Origin: Kiritimatiellia bacterium
Lineage (GTDB): Bacteria; Verrucomicrobiota; Kiritimatiellia; JAFGHX01
DNA: 41,201 bases
NCBI GenBank assembly: GCA_016929905.1
Contig: JAFGHX010000241.1
Coordinates: forward strand, 1 to 41,201
Reading direction: 5' to 3'
The translations under genes and the position numbers were made by a program. Numbering within the stretch: position 1 is the stretch's first letter; every line of letters starts with the position of its first letter. Below the pieces are notes generated by a model. The model searched no databases. It worked only from the letters and a program-made list of their open reading frames with translations, and was not told the origin of the DNA. Shown here in pieces: positions 8,684-17,219 of the stretch.

Positions 8684-8717
8684 TTGACATCCCCCTTTTG
8701 CGTGCTATAATAGCACG
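8684..8717 (+). promoter_or_regulatory. Near-perfect sigma-70 promoter with overlapping dyad operator
   Basis: TTGACA at 8684-8689 and TATAAT at 8706-8711 are both exact consensus, separated by 16 bp. The -10 lies inside an inverted repeat, CGTGCTA-TAA-TAGCACG (8701-8717, 7-bp arms). A repressor bound there would block RNA polymerase. Initiation near 8718 would give a leader of about 150 nt before the FAD oxidoreductase start at 8868. The downstream IclR regulator is a candidate ligand (inferred). Confidence 0.8.
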
Positions 8718-8867
8718 TGTGCATTAGTAGCATTACTGGCCCGGCCAGCGTCGGAAGGGGGGGGCGAGCGGCGCATGAGCGGTATTCCCGAGCACTCTTG
8801 CAATCATTCCCGCAGTCGGCAATCGGGACTCCCGTGGGCGGGATCGGGCCAAGGAGGAGCGTTTCGC

Positions 8868-10652
8868 ATGAAAGAGCGGCATGAGGCATACGACGTGGCG
8901 GTGATCGGGGGCGGCATGGCGGGGATCTGCGCGGCGGTGGCGGCGGCGCGGTGCGGCGCGCGGACGGTTCTGATCCAGGACCGGCCGGTACTGGGGGGGA
9001 ACGCCTCCGGCGAGATCCGGGTTCACATCAACGGCGCGCAGGGCCTGCGCGGCGCGCACGGGCTCGAACGGGAGACGGGCATTCTCGAGGAGATCCTGCT
9101 GGAGAACCGGATGCGCAATCCGCAGGAATCGTACTCGGTCTGGGATCATCTCCTGTACGAATTCGTCCGGCGCGAGCCGAATCTGGTCCTGCATCTGAAC
9201 ACGACGGCCTGCGCGGCGGAGATGGACGCCGGTTCGATCCGCGCGGCGCGCTGCCACCAGTTGACGACGGAGACGGCGCTTGTCATCGGCGCGAAGCTGT
9301 TTGTCGACTGTTCGGGCGACGGCCTGCTGGCGGCTTCGGCCGGCGCGGAGTTCCGCATGGGGCGTGAGGGGCGTGCGGAGTTCGACGAATCGTTCGCGCC
9401 CGAGCAACCCGACTCCTGGACGATGGGCGCTTCGCTCACCTTCATCTCGCGCGACATGGGCTATCCCGTGCCGTACGAACCGCCGTTCTTCGCCCGCCCG
9501 TTCGATCCGGCTCACTCGCCGAAGGGCCGGCAGTTGGGCGGCGAGGGCTTGCGGCACGGCCACTGGTGGATCGAGGTCGGGAGCGAGACGGACGTGATCG
9601 GCGACCAGGAGCAGATACGCGACAAACTCATGGGCTATCTGCACGGCGTTTGGGATCACATCAAGAATTCCGGGCGCTACCCGGAGGCGGCGAACCTGGT
9701 TTTGAACTGGGTCGGGTCCGTGCCCGGCAAGCGTGAGTCGCGCCGGTTCGTGGGCGATTACCTCCTGAATCAGAACGACCTGCTCGGCTACCGCGAGTTC
9801 GAGGACGCCGTGGCGTTCGGCGGGTGGCCCATCGACGAGCACTGTCCCGGCGGGATCGAATCGCTCGGTGAGCCGCCGGCCTATTTCCATCACCATTTCG
9901 ACAAGCCCTATCAGATTCCGTTCCGGTGCCTGTACTCGAAAAGCGTGTCCAACCTGCTGTTTGCGGGGCGGAACGCGAGCTTCACGCACATCGCGCTCTC
10001 CTCGGCCCGGGTGATGGCGACCTGTGCGGTGATGGGGCAGGCCGCGGGAACGGCAGCGGCCCTGTGCGCGCAGTCCGGTCGGACGCCGCGCGAACTCGGC
10101 GCCGCGGGCCGCGTTGGCGAACTGCAGGAGCGACTGCTTCGCGACGACGCCTACATCCCGCACCGGCCGGCGCGGGACGCGGCCGACCTTGCGCGCGGCG
10201 CGCAACTTGCGGCCTCGTCCACGACTTCCGGCGCGGCCGCGCTGTTGACCGACGGGGTGGCCCGCGACGAGGACGGCGGCTGTCACCACTGGGAATCGGA
10301 TGGACTTCCGGCCGACGTGTGTCTAAGCTGGGCCGAGCCGCAACGGATCGGGTGCGTGGAAGTGAAGCTCGACACCAACGTGCACCGGCCCATTCAGATG
10401 TCGCGGCATCAGAGCCTGCGCAAGCAGATGGCGCCGGGCGCGCCGGCGGAGCTTGTGCGGAGCCTCCGGGTCGAGGCCTGGCTAAACGGCGGCTGGCGCG
10501 GCGTGGGCGAGGCGGACTCCATCCGCACGCGTCGGGTCCGCTGTGCGTTCCCGGCGGTTGAGACCGACCGGGTCCGTATCCGGTTCGAACGCGCGTACGG
10601 CCATCCGAACGCGCGCGTGTTCGAAGTGCGCGCCTACGCGGAAGGGGCCTGA
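8868..10652 (+). CDS. FAD-dependent oxidoreductase with C-terminal discoidin-like domain
   Basis: 594 aa. The N-terminus has the Rossmann dinucleotide fold (YDVAVIGGGMAGICAAVAAA) followed by LGGNASGEIRVHINGA, characteristic of the FAD_oxidored family (PF12831) common in carbohydrate-degrading bacteria. FADCSGDG-like (LFVDCSGDGLLAASAGAEFR) and LLFAGRNASFTHIALSSARV motifs complete the FAD site. The last 150 residues form a separate beta-rich region that looks like a discoidin/F5-F8-type module. There is no signal peptide, so it should be cytoplasmic. The substrate is unknown, and a sugar or polyol is plausible. The start is fixed by AAGGAGG 10 nt upstream of ATG 8868. The frame extends to 8775 but without a good ribosome site. 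An exact-consensus promoter lies at 8684 and an IclR gene follows 356 bp downstream. Confidence 0.82.
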   Translation: MKERHEAYDVAVIGGGMAGICAAVAAARCGARTVLIQDRPVLGGNASGEIRVHINGAQGLRGAHGLERETGILEEILLENRMRNPQESYSVWDHLLYEFVRREPNLVLHLNTTACAAEMDAGSIRAARCHQLTTETALVIGAKLFVDCSGDGLLAASAGAEFRMGREGRAEFDESFAPEQPDSWTMGASLTFISRDMGYPVPYEPPFFARPFDPAHSPKGRQLGGEGLRHGHWWIEVGSETDVIGDQEQIRDKLMGYLHGVWDHIKNSGRYPEAANLVLNWVGSVPGKRESRRFVGDYLLNQNDLLGYREFEDAVAFGGWPIDEHCPGGIESLGEPPAYFHHHFDKPYQIPFRCLYSKSVSNLLFAGRNASFTHIALSSARVMATCAVMGQAAGTAAALCAQSGRTPRELGAAGRVGELQERLLRDDAYIPHRPARDAADLARGAQLAASSTTSGAAALLTDGVARDEDGGCHHWESDGLPADVCLSWAEPQRIGCVEVKLDTNVHRPIQMSRHQSLRKQMAPGAPAELVRSLRVEAWLNGGWRGVGEADSIRTRRVRCAFPAVETDRVRIRFERAYGHPNARVFEVRAYAEGA

Positions 10653-10677
10653 GGCGCGCGTTGGGCCTGTCGAAAAG

Positions 10678-10754
10678 GACGGCTCGCGAGACGCTCGCCC
10701 TCCAAGCATACGATATGTTGCACAAGATGGAGGGCGAGCGTCTCGCGAGCCGTC
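10678..10754. repeat. Large palindrome, 27-bp arms (family P1, copy 1)
   Basis: The arms 10678-10704 and 10728-10754 are exact complements around a 23-nt centre. The core reads GGCTCGCGAGACGCTCGCCC. CTGTCGAAA before it and TTTCGACAG after it form a second, outer pair. Related palindromes occur at 20368-20442 and 26791-26852. It lies just downstream of the FAD oxidoreductase stop. Confidence 0.9.
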
Positions 10755-10809
10755 TGGGGGCACCGGATGGCTCTCTTTCGACAGACTCGTTGGGCCGTGA
10801 GCTCTGTCG

Positions 10810-10830
10810 CCCCCGCCGTTGCGGCGGGGG
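10810..10830. repeat. CCCCCGCCG hairpin (family P2)
   Basis: A 9-bp stem (10810-10818/10822-10830) has a TTG loop and a G-run tail. The same hairpin recurs at 13493-13511 and about 15171-15189, each time preceded by TGTCG. The interval up to 10920 also carries a copy of the left-edge repeat in the opposite sense (GAAGCCAGGAGGCACGACGG at 10859-10880). Confidence 0.75.
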
Positions 10831-10920
10831 GGGAAGTTCGCGAGTAAGCCGTGCCCGACGAAGCCAGGAGGCACGACGGCGAAGTCGGGCCGCGCCCGCC
10901 GTAGCGCCGCGCGTAGGCGG

Positions 10921-10992
10921 GTTCTCGAGCAAGTTCTCGAGCAAGTTCCCGAGCAAGTTCTCGAGTAAGTTCTCGAGTGAGTTCTCGAGTAA
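10921..10992. repeat. Six tandem copies of a 12-bp unit (GTTCTCGAGCAA)
   Basis: Six head-to-tail 12-bp units, three ending in GAGCAA and three in GAGTAA or GAGTGA, end 16 bp before the IclR start. A single copy with the same flanks (GCGGGTTCTCGAGCAAGTTT) lies at about 8619-8640, so the array looks like local expansion of a dispersed element. Each unit contains CTCGAG, itself a palindrome. Confidence 0.9.
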
Positions 10993-11008
10993 GTTTCAGG
11001 CAGGTCAG

Positions 11009-11737
11009 ATGAACGACGGGTTTGACCATTCGCAGCGGCCGGCGCAGCCGAACCAGAGCGTGCATAGCGGGCTGGATTGCCTGCTGTACCTGGCGTCGGA
11101 GGCGCGGCCGGTCGGCAGTGCGGAAGCGGCCCGGGCGCTGGGCATGGCTCCGACGCGCGTGAGCCGGTTGCTCGGCACACTGGCCTACCTCGGTTTGGCG
11201 CGGCGGACACGCGAACGCAAGTACGTGCCGGGCCCGGGCATCCACGCGCTGGCGGCCATGACCTTGCGGGGGTCCGGCCTGCTGAATGCGGCCTTGCCGC
11301 TGATCGAGGACCTCATCCGGAGCACGCGGCTGACGGTCGCGCTGGGCGTGCTCTGGCGCCGGCACGTGTGCTATCTGTACCATGGCGGGCCCGACCGGCC
11401 GGTGGAGGCGGCGATCGTGGGCCACGACCTCTACCCGGCGGAGCGTTCGATCATCGGCAAGATCCTGTTGGCTTACCGTCGGCCCGAGGATGTCCGTACG
11501 GAGTACGGGGCCGGGCAGGCCGACGTGGACGTGGACGTTCTGCTTCGCGAGTTGGCCGAGACGCGGTTGCGCGGTTACGCGCTTGGCGATGCGTCGCTCG
11601 CCGTGCCGCTCGGCGACCCGCCGGTGGCCGGTCTGGCGCTGAGCGCGCGCAAGGCGTTGTCTGCGAAGCGGATTCCGGGCCTGATCCGCCGGCTGAGCGC
11701 GGCGGCCGCACAGATCAGCGCCGGCGCGTCGGTCTGA
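11009..11737 (+). CDS. IclR-family transcriptional regulator
   Basis: 242 aa. Residues 15-75 are a winged helix-turn-helix of the IclR type (VHSGLDCLLYLASEARPVGS ... AARALGMAPTRVSRLLGTLA ... LGLARRTRERKYVPGPGIHA). The remainder is the effector-binding domain (LPLIEDLIRSTRLTVALGVL ... HDLYPAERSIIGKILLA). This domain is somewhat shorter than the usual 250-270 aa family length. IclR proteins usually respond to small metabolites and often control adjacent catabolic genes. The FAD oxidoreductase promoter upstream has a matching dyad, so control of that gene is a reasonable guess. The start ATG 11009 has AGG 4 nt upstream. The open frame extends to 10661 only through repeats and was rejected. Confidence 0.85.
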   Translation: MNDGFDHSQRPAQPNQSVHSGLDCLLYLASEARPVGSAEAARALGMAPTRVSRLLGTLAYLGLARRTRERKYVPGPGIHALAAMTLRGSGLLNAALPLIEDLIRSTRLTVALGVLWRRHVCYLYHGGPDRPVEAAIVGHDLYPAERSIIGKILLAYRRPEDVRTEYGAGQADVDVDVLLRELAETRLRGYALGDASLAVPLGDPPVAGLALSARKALSAKRIPGLIRRLSAAAAQISAGASV

Positions 11738-11819
11738 GGGGGCCCGCGTTCCGTGTTTCTGCCGCATGCCCGCGGCTCGGGCCGGCCGAGACCTGCCTGA
11801 AAACCGGGCACCAAAGACA

Positions 11820-11847
11820 AAGGACGACTGCCGAGACAGTCGTCCTT
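11820..11847 (+). terminator. Perfect 11-bp hairpin after the IclR gene
   Basis: AAGGACGACTG (11820-11830), loop CCGAGA, and its complement (11837-11847) lie 82 bp after the stop. The stem is stable but has no U-run after it, so a terminator role is likely but unproven. The rest of 11738-12223 has no credible gene. It contains the two 7-bp arrays listed separately. Confidence 0.5.
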
Positions 11848-12048
11848 CGTGTTCCCCGCCACAAACCCGTACCTCTCCCCTCGCGCACGCCGAACGGGCA
11901 CGGGGATCATGCGCGCGCGCCGCCAGACCTGTTGAGGGAGAGAACGCCCCGATCTTGGCGCCCGTCTCCGGGACGGGCAGCCCAGCATAACATGTAAACT
12001 ACAATGCGCGTTACTATACCCGAAATCGCGCCCGAATGCAAACGAAAA

Positions 12049-12118
<70 letters not shown>

Positions 12119-12206
12119 TGACCCAGGCGGTTCTTCAGCCGGCATGCCGCCAGACCGCGTCCCGTCGTGCGGCCAGAACAAGTCCCTGCTGTCTTTCGCT
12201 CCCTCA

Positions 12207-12262
12207 GTTTCAAGTTTCAAGTTTCAAGTTTCAAGTTTCAAGTTTCCAGTTTCCAGTTTCAA
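12207..12262. repeat. Heptanucleotide tandem array (GTTTCAA/GTTTCCA) overlapping a gene end
   Basis: Eight 7-bp units. The array codes the final residues of the epimerase on the minus strand (LKLETGNLKLET), and the stop codon 12224-12226 is inside it. Confidence 0.85.
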
Positions 12263-13240
12263 GTAGCCTTCTGCCCTGTACCACTCGGCGGTCTTGCGCA
12301 GCCCTTCGTCGATTCCCACGCGCGGCGCATAGCCCAAGTCCCGTTTCGCCTTGTCGATCTTGAACGCCCGGTTCTGCCGGAACCAGTCCACGCGCCGCGG
12401 GAAGATCGGCGGGGTCACCCCGAACGGCTTGCACAGTTTCTCGCAGACGTGGCCGGCCGCCACCAGCGGCCAGACGGGATAGTGCGGGATGCGGACCTCC
12501 ACCTCCAAGGCCCGGGCCACGCGCCGGACCAGTTCCTCGATCTCCAGGTACTCCTCGTCCGCGATCAGGTATGCCTGCCCGTCACCCTTTCCGTCCTGCA
12601 TCGCGAGCATGAACGCGTCGACCAGGTTGTCGATGTACAGGGGATGGTAGAACGTCTTGCCCGAGCCGAACATCGGGAATACGCCGCGCGCGACCCGCTT
12701 GAAGATCATGTAGAACCGCTCCGGGTCGCCGGGCCCGTATATCGCGGCCGGCCGCAGGATGGTTGTCTTCAGGCCCTGTTCGAGGTAGCCGTTGACGATC
12801 GGTTCGGCTTCGTACTTGGTCTGCTGGTAGTAGTCCGCCGGCTGAATGGGGGCGTCTTCGCCGCCCGGCGGCTCATCGATGTTGCCGTGCACGCCGCAGG
12901 TGCTGCAGTAGACGAATTTGCGGACACCGGCCTCGCGCGCCGCTTCCAGGACGTTGCGCGTGCCGCCAACGTTCACGTCCCGGTAGTAGGTGTCCGGCAC
13001 GTTCAGCTCGCGGAAGGCCGCGGCCAGATGATGCACCACCGCCACCCCTGCCACGCACCGCTTGACCACGTCCGGGTCCGTCACCGACCCGATCACCACC
13101 TCCGCGCCCCAGTCCCGCAGCTCCTCCGTCTTGAGCCCTTCCTTATAGTCCAGCGCCACGACCGCGTGGCCTTCGTCAAGCAGCCGGCGCACCAGCGCCT
13201 TGCCTGTGAATCCCGTCCCGCCTGTTACCAGTACGCGCAT
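12224..13240 (-). CDS. NAD-dependent epimerase/dehydratase (extended SDR)
   Basis: 338 aa. The N-terminus is MRVLVTGGTGFTGKALVRRL, the extended-SDR TGxxGxxG cofactor motif. The catalytic residues are visible as YCSTCGVHG (Ser) and YYQQTKYEAE (the YxxxK pair). RPAAIYGPGD and YHPLYIDNLVDA are typical of nucleotide-sugar 4-epimerases and 3-beta-HSD-like SDRs. It should act on a nucleotide-sugar or similar substrate in the cytoplasm. I cannot name the exact substrate. ATG 13240 has GGGAG 6 nt upstream. The C-terminal 12 residues come from a 7-bp tandem array, so the original stop has probably been lost or extended. Confidence 0.88.
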   Translation of the reverse strand: MRVLVTGGTGFTGKALVRRLLDEGHAVVALDYKEGLKTEELRDWGAEVVIGSVTDPDVVKRCVAGVAVVHHLAAAFRELNVPDTYYRDVNVGGTRNVLEAAREAGVRKFVYCSTCGVHGNIDEPPGGEDAPIQPADYYQQTKYEAEPIVNGYLEQGLKTTILRPAAIYGPGDPERFYMIFKRVARGVFPMFGSGKTFYHPLYIDNLVDAFMLAMQDGKGDGQAYLIADEEYLEIEELVRRVARALEVEVRIPHYPVWPLVAAGHVCEKLCKPFGVTPPIFPRRVDWFRQNRAFKIDKAKRDLGYAPRVGIDEGLRKTAEWYRAEGYLKLETGNLKLET

Positions 13241-13347
13241 GGGTGTCTCCCTGGTTTTGGGTCTAGTGAGATAGTCGGCCTGGAGGGTGTTGTCAAGGGT
13301 AAGGTGAGCCCAATCGGGAGTCCCGGGCGGCGCATCCTCTTCTTTGT

Positions 13348-13476
13348 CGTAAGCGCCGCTTGCCCGCCGAAGCGCTGCGCGAAGGCGGGTCGCAAGCGCC
13401 GCTTGCCCGCCGAAGCGCTGCGCGAAGGCGGGTCGCAAGCGCCACTTGCCCGCCGTAGCGCTGCGCGAAGGCGGGT
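13348..13476. repeat. Three tandem copies of a 43-bp palindromic unit
   Basis: Copies begin at 13348, 13391 and 13434. Each contains AAGCGCCGCTTGCCCGCCG and GCGCTGCGCGAAGGCGGG, so each unit can fold. The gap 13241-13655 has no gene. After this array come a P2 hairpin (13493-13511) and GATGACGCGATGACC-type short repeats to about 13580. Confidence 0.85.
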
Positions 13477-13655
13477 CGTGAGCTTTGTCGAGCCCCGCCG
13501 CTGCGGCGGGGGGGCGGCAAAGGTTCACTCGGACCTCGAGGCGAGGGGTGACGCGATGACCCGGTGACGCGATGACGCGCCGTGTCCGTGGCGCATTGCA
13601 GCGTCCGACGTAGCCTCCGGCGTAGTCGGGTGGCTTCGTCGGGCTGCGCCATCAA

Positions 13656-14195
13656 CTACCGCCGCCTCAGCACGGTTCGGAACAGAATCCGGACGATGAG
13701 CCACATCAGCAGGGCGAAGATGAGCTCGGAGCTGATCGTGAGCAGGTGCCGCTTGCTCCAGATGCCGTCGGACCAGTGCAGGCCGAAGAACAGCTTGGCG
13801 ACCGACTGGTACCGCTGGGCGGAATAGGGCCAAAACGCCATGACCCCGCGCCCCATTGTGAAGAAATCCATGAGGATATGGAGTTGGTAGCACAGCAGCA
13901 CGATCCCGAACCAGCCCAGGAAGCCGCTGCCGCGCCATTTCCGGGCCGCCGCCGCCCAGGCGAACGCGACGGCCAGCCCGCAGAACAGGCTGTGCGTCAC
14001 GGTGTTGTGGTACCGTCCGAAATCGCCGAACAACAGCCCGGGTATGGCGTCGAAATCCGGCAGAAGCGAAAGCCCCACGCACAGCAGAACCAGGGCCCAC
14101 GGCGGCAGGCGTCCGCCGGTCAGCCGCGCCAGCCGGTTGCGGTAGAACCGGTAGGTCACGCATCCCATCGTGGCATGGGCTATGGGTGAGGGCAT
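13656..14195 (-). CDS. Membrane-bound metal-dependent hydrolase, YdjM family
   Basis: 179 aa. The start MPSPIAHATMG is the signature N-terminus of the YdjM/LexA-binding inner-membrane hydrolase family (PF04307). The family metal-ligand pattern is present: His in PIAHA, Asp in LLPDFDAIPG, RYHNTVTHSLF, and LHILMDFFTMGRG. Four or five membrane helices are visible. The biochemical role of the family is not well defined. ATG 14195 was chosen over 14225 because of this signature and a GGAGG 10 nt upstream. The gene lies between the acyltransferase and the epimerase on the same strand. Confidence 0.85.
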   Translation of the reverse strand: MPSPIAHATMGCVTYRFYRNRLARLTGGRLPPWALVLLCVGLSLLPDFDAIPGLLFGDFGRYHNTVTHSLFCGLAVAFAWAAAARKWRGSGFLGWFGIVLLCYQLHILMDFFTMGRGVMAFWPYSAQRYQSVAKLFFGLHWSDGIWSKRHLLTISSELIFALLMWLIVRILFRTVLRRR

Positions 14196-14210
14196 GGCCG
14201 GCAAGCCTCC

Positions 14211-14353
14211 AAAGTCGAAAGTCAAAGGTCCGAAAGTCGAAGGTCAAAGGTCGCGGAGTCAAAGGTAGAAGGTCGGGGAGTCCAAGGTCAGAACCTGAGA
14301 GATCCTCGGCAGCGAGTCATCGACCTTCGACCTTCGACCTTTCGACTTTCGAC
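14211..14353. repeat. Two facing heptanucleotide arrays (AAAGTCG/AAGGTCA and CTTCGAC)
   Basis: About eleven units of AAAGTCG-like 7-mers occupy 14211-14287 with a few one-base slips, and five CTTCGAC units occupy 14318-14353. The second set codes the last residues of the acyltransferase (SKVERSKVEGR), and its stop (14317-14319) is at the array edge. The sets are mutually complementary in sense, like the pair at 12049/12207. Confidence 0.75.
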
Positions 14354-15102
14354 CCCTCCGCCGCCAGCGTCTTGACGACCTTCGCCGGGATGCCGACGGC
14401 GACGCTGTCGGGCGGGATGGGTTTCGTCACGACCGCGCCCGCCCCGATCACGCAGCGTTCGCCAATGTTGGCCGCGTCCAACACGGTCACCCGCGCGCCG
14501 AGCCAGCAGTTCGGGCCGATCGTCAGCGGCCCCTTCGTCTCCATCCCGCTCTGCTTGCAGAACGGCGTCTCGTCTTCGTAGTCGTATTCGCCCCCGCTCA
14601 GCAGGTAGGAGTAGGCGCCGACGACGGTCCCCGCGCCGAGCGTCAGGCGGTTGGAAGAGAAGATTTCGCAGTTCGACGACAGGTTTGCGCCGGTTTCGAT
14701 CCGGATATCGCCGTTCTTGCAGTACACGATCGTGTTGCGGCCGATGTACACGTTGTCCTCGATCACGATCCCGGCGTTCGTTGTGCCTTTCGCGTCCAGC
14801 ACGCAGTTGTCGTCGATCACCACGTTGTCGCCGAGCCGGATCTTGTGCGGGTGGCGCACGGTGATGTGGCGGCCGAAGAATACCTTGCGGCCCGTCTCCT
14901 TGAAGAGGAAAGGATACAGCTTGCTGCGCAGCCACAGCCCGAGCCCGCCCGGGCACGAACCCGATACCGCGAGGATCCATTCCGCCGCCAGCACATAGCC
15001 AAACGGCCTGTCCCCGTAGGTGAGCTCCCGGTACTTCTGAAAACTCGACTTCCGGCCGCTCTGCATCGCGTCCTTGACTTTGACGGTTTGGCCTTCTTTC
15101 AT
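14317..15102 (-). CDS. Hexapeptide-repeat O-acyltransferase
   Basis: 261 aa. Residues 75-240 are a left-handed beta-helix of hexapeptide repeats (IRLGDNVVIDDNCVLDAKG, IVIEDNVYIGRNTIVYCKNG, LTIGPNCWLGARVTVLDAAN, IGERCVIGAGAVVTKPIPP), as in LacA/WcaF-type sugar acetyltransferases. The closing AVGIPAKVVK motif is typical. The N-terminal 70 residues (including PGGLGLWLRSKLYPFLF) form an extra helical extension. It probably transfers an acetyl group to a polysaccharide precursor. The start ATG 15102 has AAGGG about 9 nt upstream. The last 11 residues derive from a tandem repeat and are probably not functional. Confidence 0.85.
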   Translation of the reverse strand: MKEGQTVKVKDAMQSGRKSSFQKYRELTYGDRPFGYVLAAEWILAVSGSCPGGLGLWLRSKLYPFLFKETGRKVFFGRHITVRHPHKIRLGDNVVIDDNCVLDAKGTTNAGIVIEDNVYIGRNTIVYCKNGDIRIETGANLSSNCEIFSSNRLTLGAGTVVGAYSYLLSGGEYDYEDETPFCKQSGMETKGPLTIGPNCWLGARVTVLDAANIGERCVIGAGAVVTKPIPPDSVAVGIPAKVVKTLAAEGSKVERSKVEGR

Positions 15103-15137
15103 ATCCGTGCGCCCTTACGGGCATCCTCTTCCGGTTC

Positions 15138-15312
15138 TTTGTCGTAATCCTTGTCGTAATCTTTGTCGACCCTCGCCGCTGCGGCGGGGGGAGGACAAAG
15201 GCTTGTGCAAAGGCTCTGTCGAACGTCGGGGCGAGAGGGGACTCGGTGACCCGGTGACACGATGACGCGCGGTTTTCGACAAAGCTTACGACAAAGCTTA
15301 CGACAAAGTCAT
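15138..15312. repeat. Facing copies of the 12-bp unit with a nested P2 hairpin
   Basis: Direct units TTTGTCGTAATC and variants lie at 15138-15173, and inverted units CGACAAAGCTTA at 15277-15312. Between them CTTTGTC (15161-15167) and GACAAAG (15194-15200) enclose the CGCCG-CTG-CGGCG hairpin. The whole gap 15103-15356 has no gene. Confidence 0.75.
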
Positions 15313-15356
15313 CTGTCTCGTCCTGGGCCCTTCGTCGACGAAGTTCTCGACAAGAT

Positions 15357-17219
15357 TCAGAGAAACTTCCGGCCCCAGATCGCCACATTCATCAGCGCCC
15401 ACAGCACATGGTTGTTGTTCCGGGTCATGTCCAAGTGCTCTCGGATCAGCCGGCTCACATAGTCGACGTTCGTGTTTTCCCGGATAATCGGTGAATCGTT
15501 GAGCAGCTCGATCATATACTCTTTGAGCTGGGTTCTCAACAACTGCTTGACCGGCAGGCTGTAGCCCTGCTTGCCGCGGTGCACGATGGCGTCCGGCAGA
15601 ATGCCCTTCAGCGCGGACCGAAACACGGCTTTGGTCTGGAGCCCTTTCAGTTTCCAGTTCCCGGGCAGCGAAGCCATGAACTCGACGAACACGTGGTCGA
15701 GCAGCGGGACCCGGATCTCGAGCGAGCTGGCCATGCTCATCTTGTCCACCTTCATCAGCACGCTTTCGGTCATCATGAACCGCATGTCCAGGTAGATCTC
15801 CCGGTTCACGGTGTCGGCGGCGCCGCTGCGCGCGGCGCAGGCCGTGACGTGCCGGAACGGATCCATCGCCGCCCGCGTCTTGAAGGCGGCGTTGAACAGC
15901 CGCTCGTCCTGATCGGCGGTGCCGAAATACTGCCAGCGCAGGTGTGCGCCGGCCGCCGGCAGGTTCGAGCCCTCAATGAAGCGTTTCAGCATGTTGACCG
16001 CGCCCTTCTTCTGCGGTTGGTCCGGCAGCCGGCCGACGAGGCGGCTGATCACCTGGCGGCGCACGGGGCCGGGGACCAGCCCGTAGAACCGGTTGATGCG
16101 GCTGGCCTTGAACCGGTCGTAGCCGGCAAAGCTCTCGTCGCCGCCCTCGCCGCTGAGGCAGACGGTCACGAACTCCTTGGCCTTCTCGCACACGAGCATC
16201 AGCGGCACCGTCGAGAGGTCGGTCATCGGCTCGTCCAGGTGCCACAAGGCCTTCTCGACGTAGGCCTGGTTCAGGTAGTCGATCATGAGCACGTGGTGCT
16301 CGGTCTCGAAGCGGTCGGCCACGATCCGGGCGTAGTCCAGTTCGCTGAACGTCTTGTCGGGATAGCCGATCGTGAACGTGCGAAGCGGCCCGGAAATGTG
16401 CTTGCGCATCGCTGCGACCAGTGCGCTGGAATCCAGGCCGCCGGAGAGAAAGACGCCGAGCGGCACGTCGCTGACCAGGTGGCTCTTCACCGCGTATTCC
16501 AGCAGCTCGCGCTCCTGTTCGATCGCCGCGTCGTACGGGAGCGGCGGCGTCCCGTCTCCCATGGCCAGGTCCCAGTACTCGCTGATCTGCAGGCGGTCGT
16601 TCTCCCACACCGCGTAGTGGCCAGCGGGCAGCTTGAAGATGTGCCGGAACATCGTCTCCGGCGCCGGCACGAACTCGAAGCCCAGATACTCGTACAGCGC
16701 CTGGTGGTTCAGTTCGCGCGGAACGGCCGGGTCCTTGAGGATGGCCTTGATCTCGGAGCCGAACACGAACCGGCGGTCCTGGTGATAGTAGTACAGCGGC
16801 TTGATCCCGATCCGGTCGCGGGCGAGAAACAGCCGCTTGCGGGGCGCGTCCCACACGGCGAAGGCGAACATGCCGCGCAGCTTGTGCACCACCTCGACCC
16901 CGTATTCCTCATAGCCGTGCAGGATCACCTCGGAGTCCGACCGGCCGACGAATTGATGGCCCTTCGCCTCCAGCGCCGGGCGCAGTTCCTGGAAGTTGTA
17001 GATCTCGCCGTTGAAAACGAGCTGAACCGTGCCGTCCTCGTTGGACATCGGCTGGCGGCCCTGCTCGCTCAGGTCGATGATGCTCAGCCGCCGGTGCCCG
17101 AGCGAGACGCCGTCGGCGCAGTACACCCCGTGCTGGTCCGGGCCGCGATGGACCATCTCGTCGGCCATCGCCTTGACCAGTCGCGCGTCGTTCCAGTTGA
17201 ATCCGCAAATTCCACACAT
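15357..17219 (-). CDS. asnB: Asparagine synthase, glutamine-hydrolysing
   Basis: 620 aa, the normal length. The protein begins MCGICGF, so Cys2 is available as the N-terminal nucleophile of the class II glutaminase domain. RGPD and FNGEIYN motifs follow. The synthetase domain has the PP-loop LSGGLDSSALVAAM (SGGLDS at 259-264) and SGEGGDESFAGYDR. It converts aspartate, glutamine and ATP to asparagine, or amidates a carboxyl group on another substrate. Homologues inside polysaccharide clusters may amidate uronic acids, and the neighbours (epimerase, acyltransferase, methyltransferase) make this a real alternative. The ATG at 17228 would add three residues and bury Cys2, so 17219 is right if the maturation rule holds. 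Confidence 0.92.
   Translation of the reverse strand: MCGICGFNWNDARLVKAMADEMVHRGPDQHGVYCADGVSLGHRRLSIIDLSEQGRQPMSNEDGTVQLVFNGEIYNFQELRPALEAKGHQFVGRSDSEVILHGYEEYGVEVVHKLRGMFAFAVWDAPRKRLFLARDRIGIKPLYYYHQDRRFVFGSEIKAILKDPAVPRELNHQALYEYLGFEFVPAPETMFRHIFKLPAGHYAVWENDRLQISEYWDLAMGDGTPPLPYDAAIEQERELLEYAVKSHLVSDVPLGVFLSGGLDSSALVAAMRKHISGPLRTFTIGYPDKTFSELDYARIVADRFETEHHVLMIDYLNQAYVEKALWHLDEPMTDLSTVPLMLVCEKAKEFVTVCLSGEGGDESFAGYDRFKASRINRFYGLVPGPVRRQVISRLVGRLPDQPQKKGAVNMLKRFIEGSNLPAAGAHLRWQYFGTADQDERLFNAAFKTRAAMDPFRHVTACAARSGAADTVNREIYLDMRFMMTESVLMKVDKMSMASSLEIRVPLLDHVFVEFMASLPGNWKLKGLQTKAVFRSALKGILPDAIVHRGKQGYSLPVKQLLRTQLKEYMIELLNDSPIIRENTNVDYVSRLIREHLDMTRNNNHVLWALMNVAIWGRKFL

Noticed and set aside
8775..8867. 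N-terminal extension of the FAD oxidoreductase
   Set aside because: The Rossmann fold begins directly after the 8868 ATG, which has a strong ribosome site. The upstream residues are not conserved-looking.
10921..10992. CRISPR-like array
   Set aside because: The 12-bp units are contiguous with no spacers and no cas genes are present. The same applies to the other tandem arrays.
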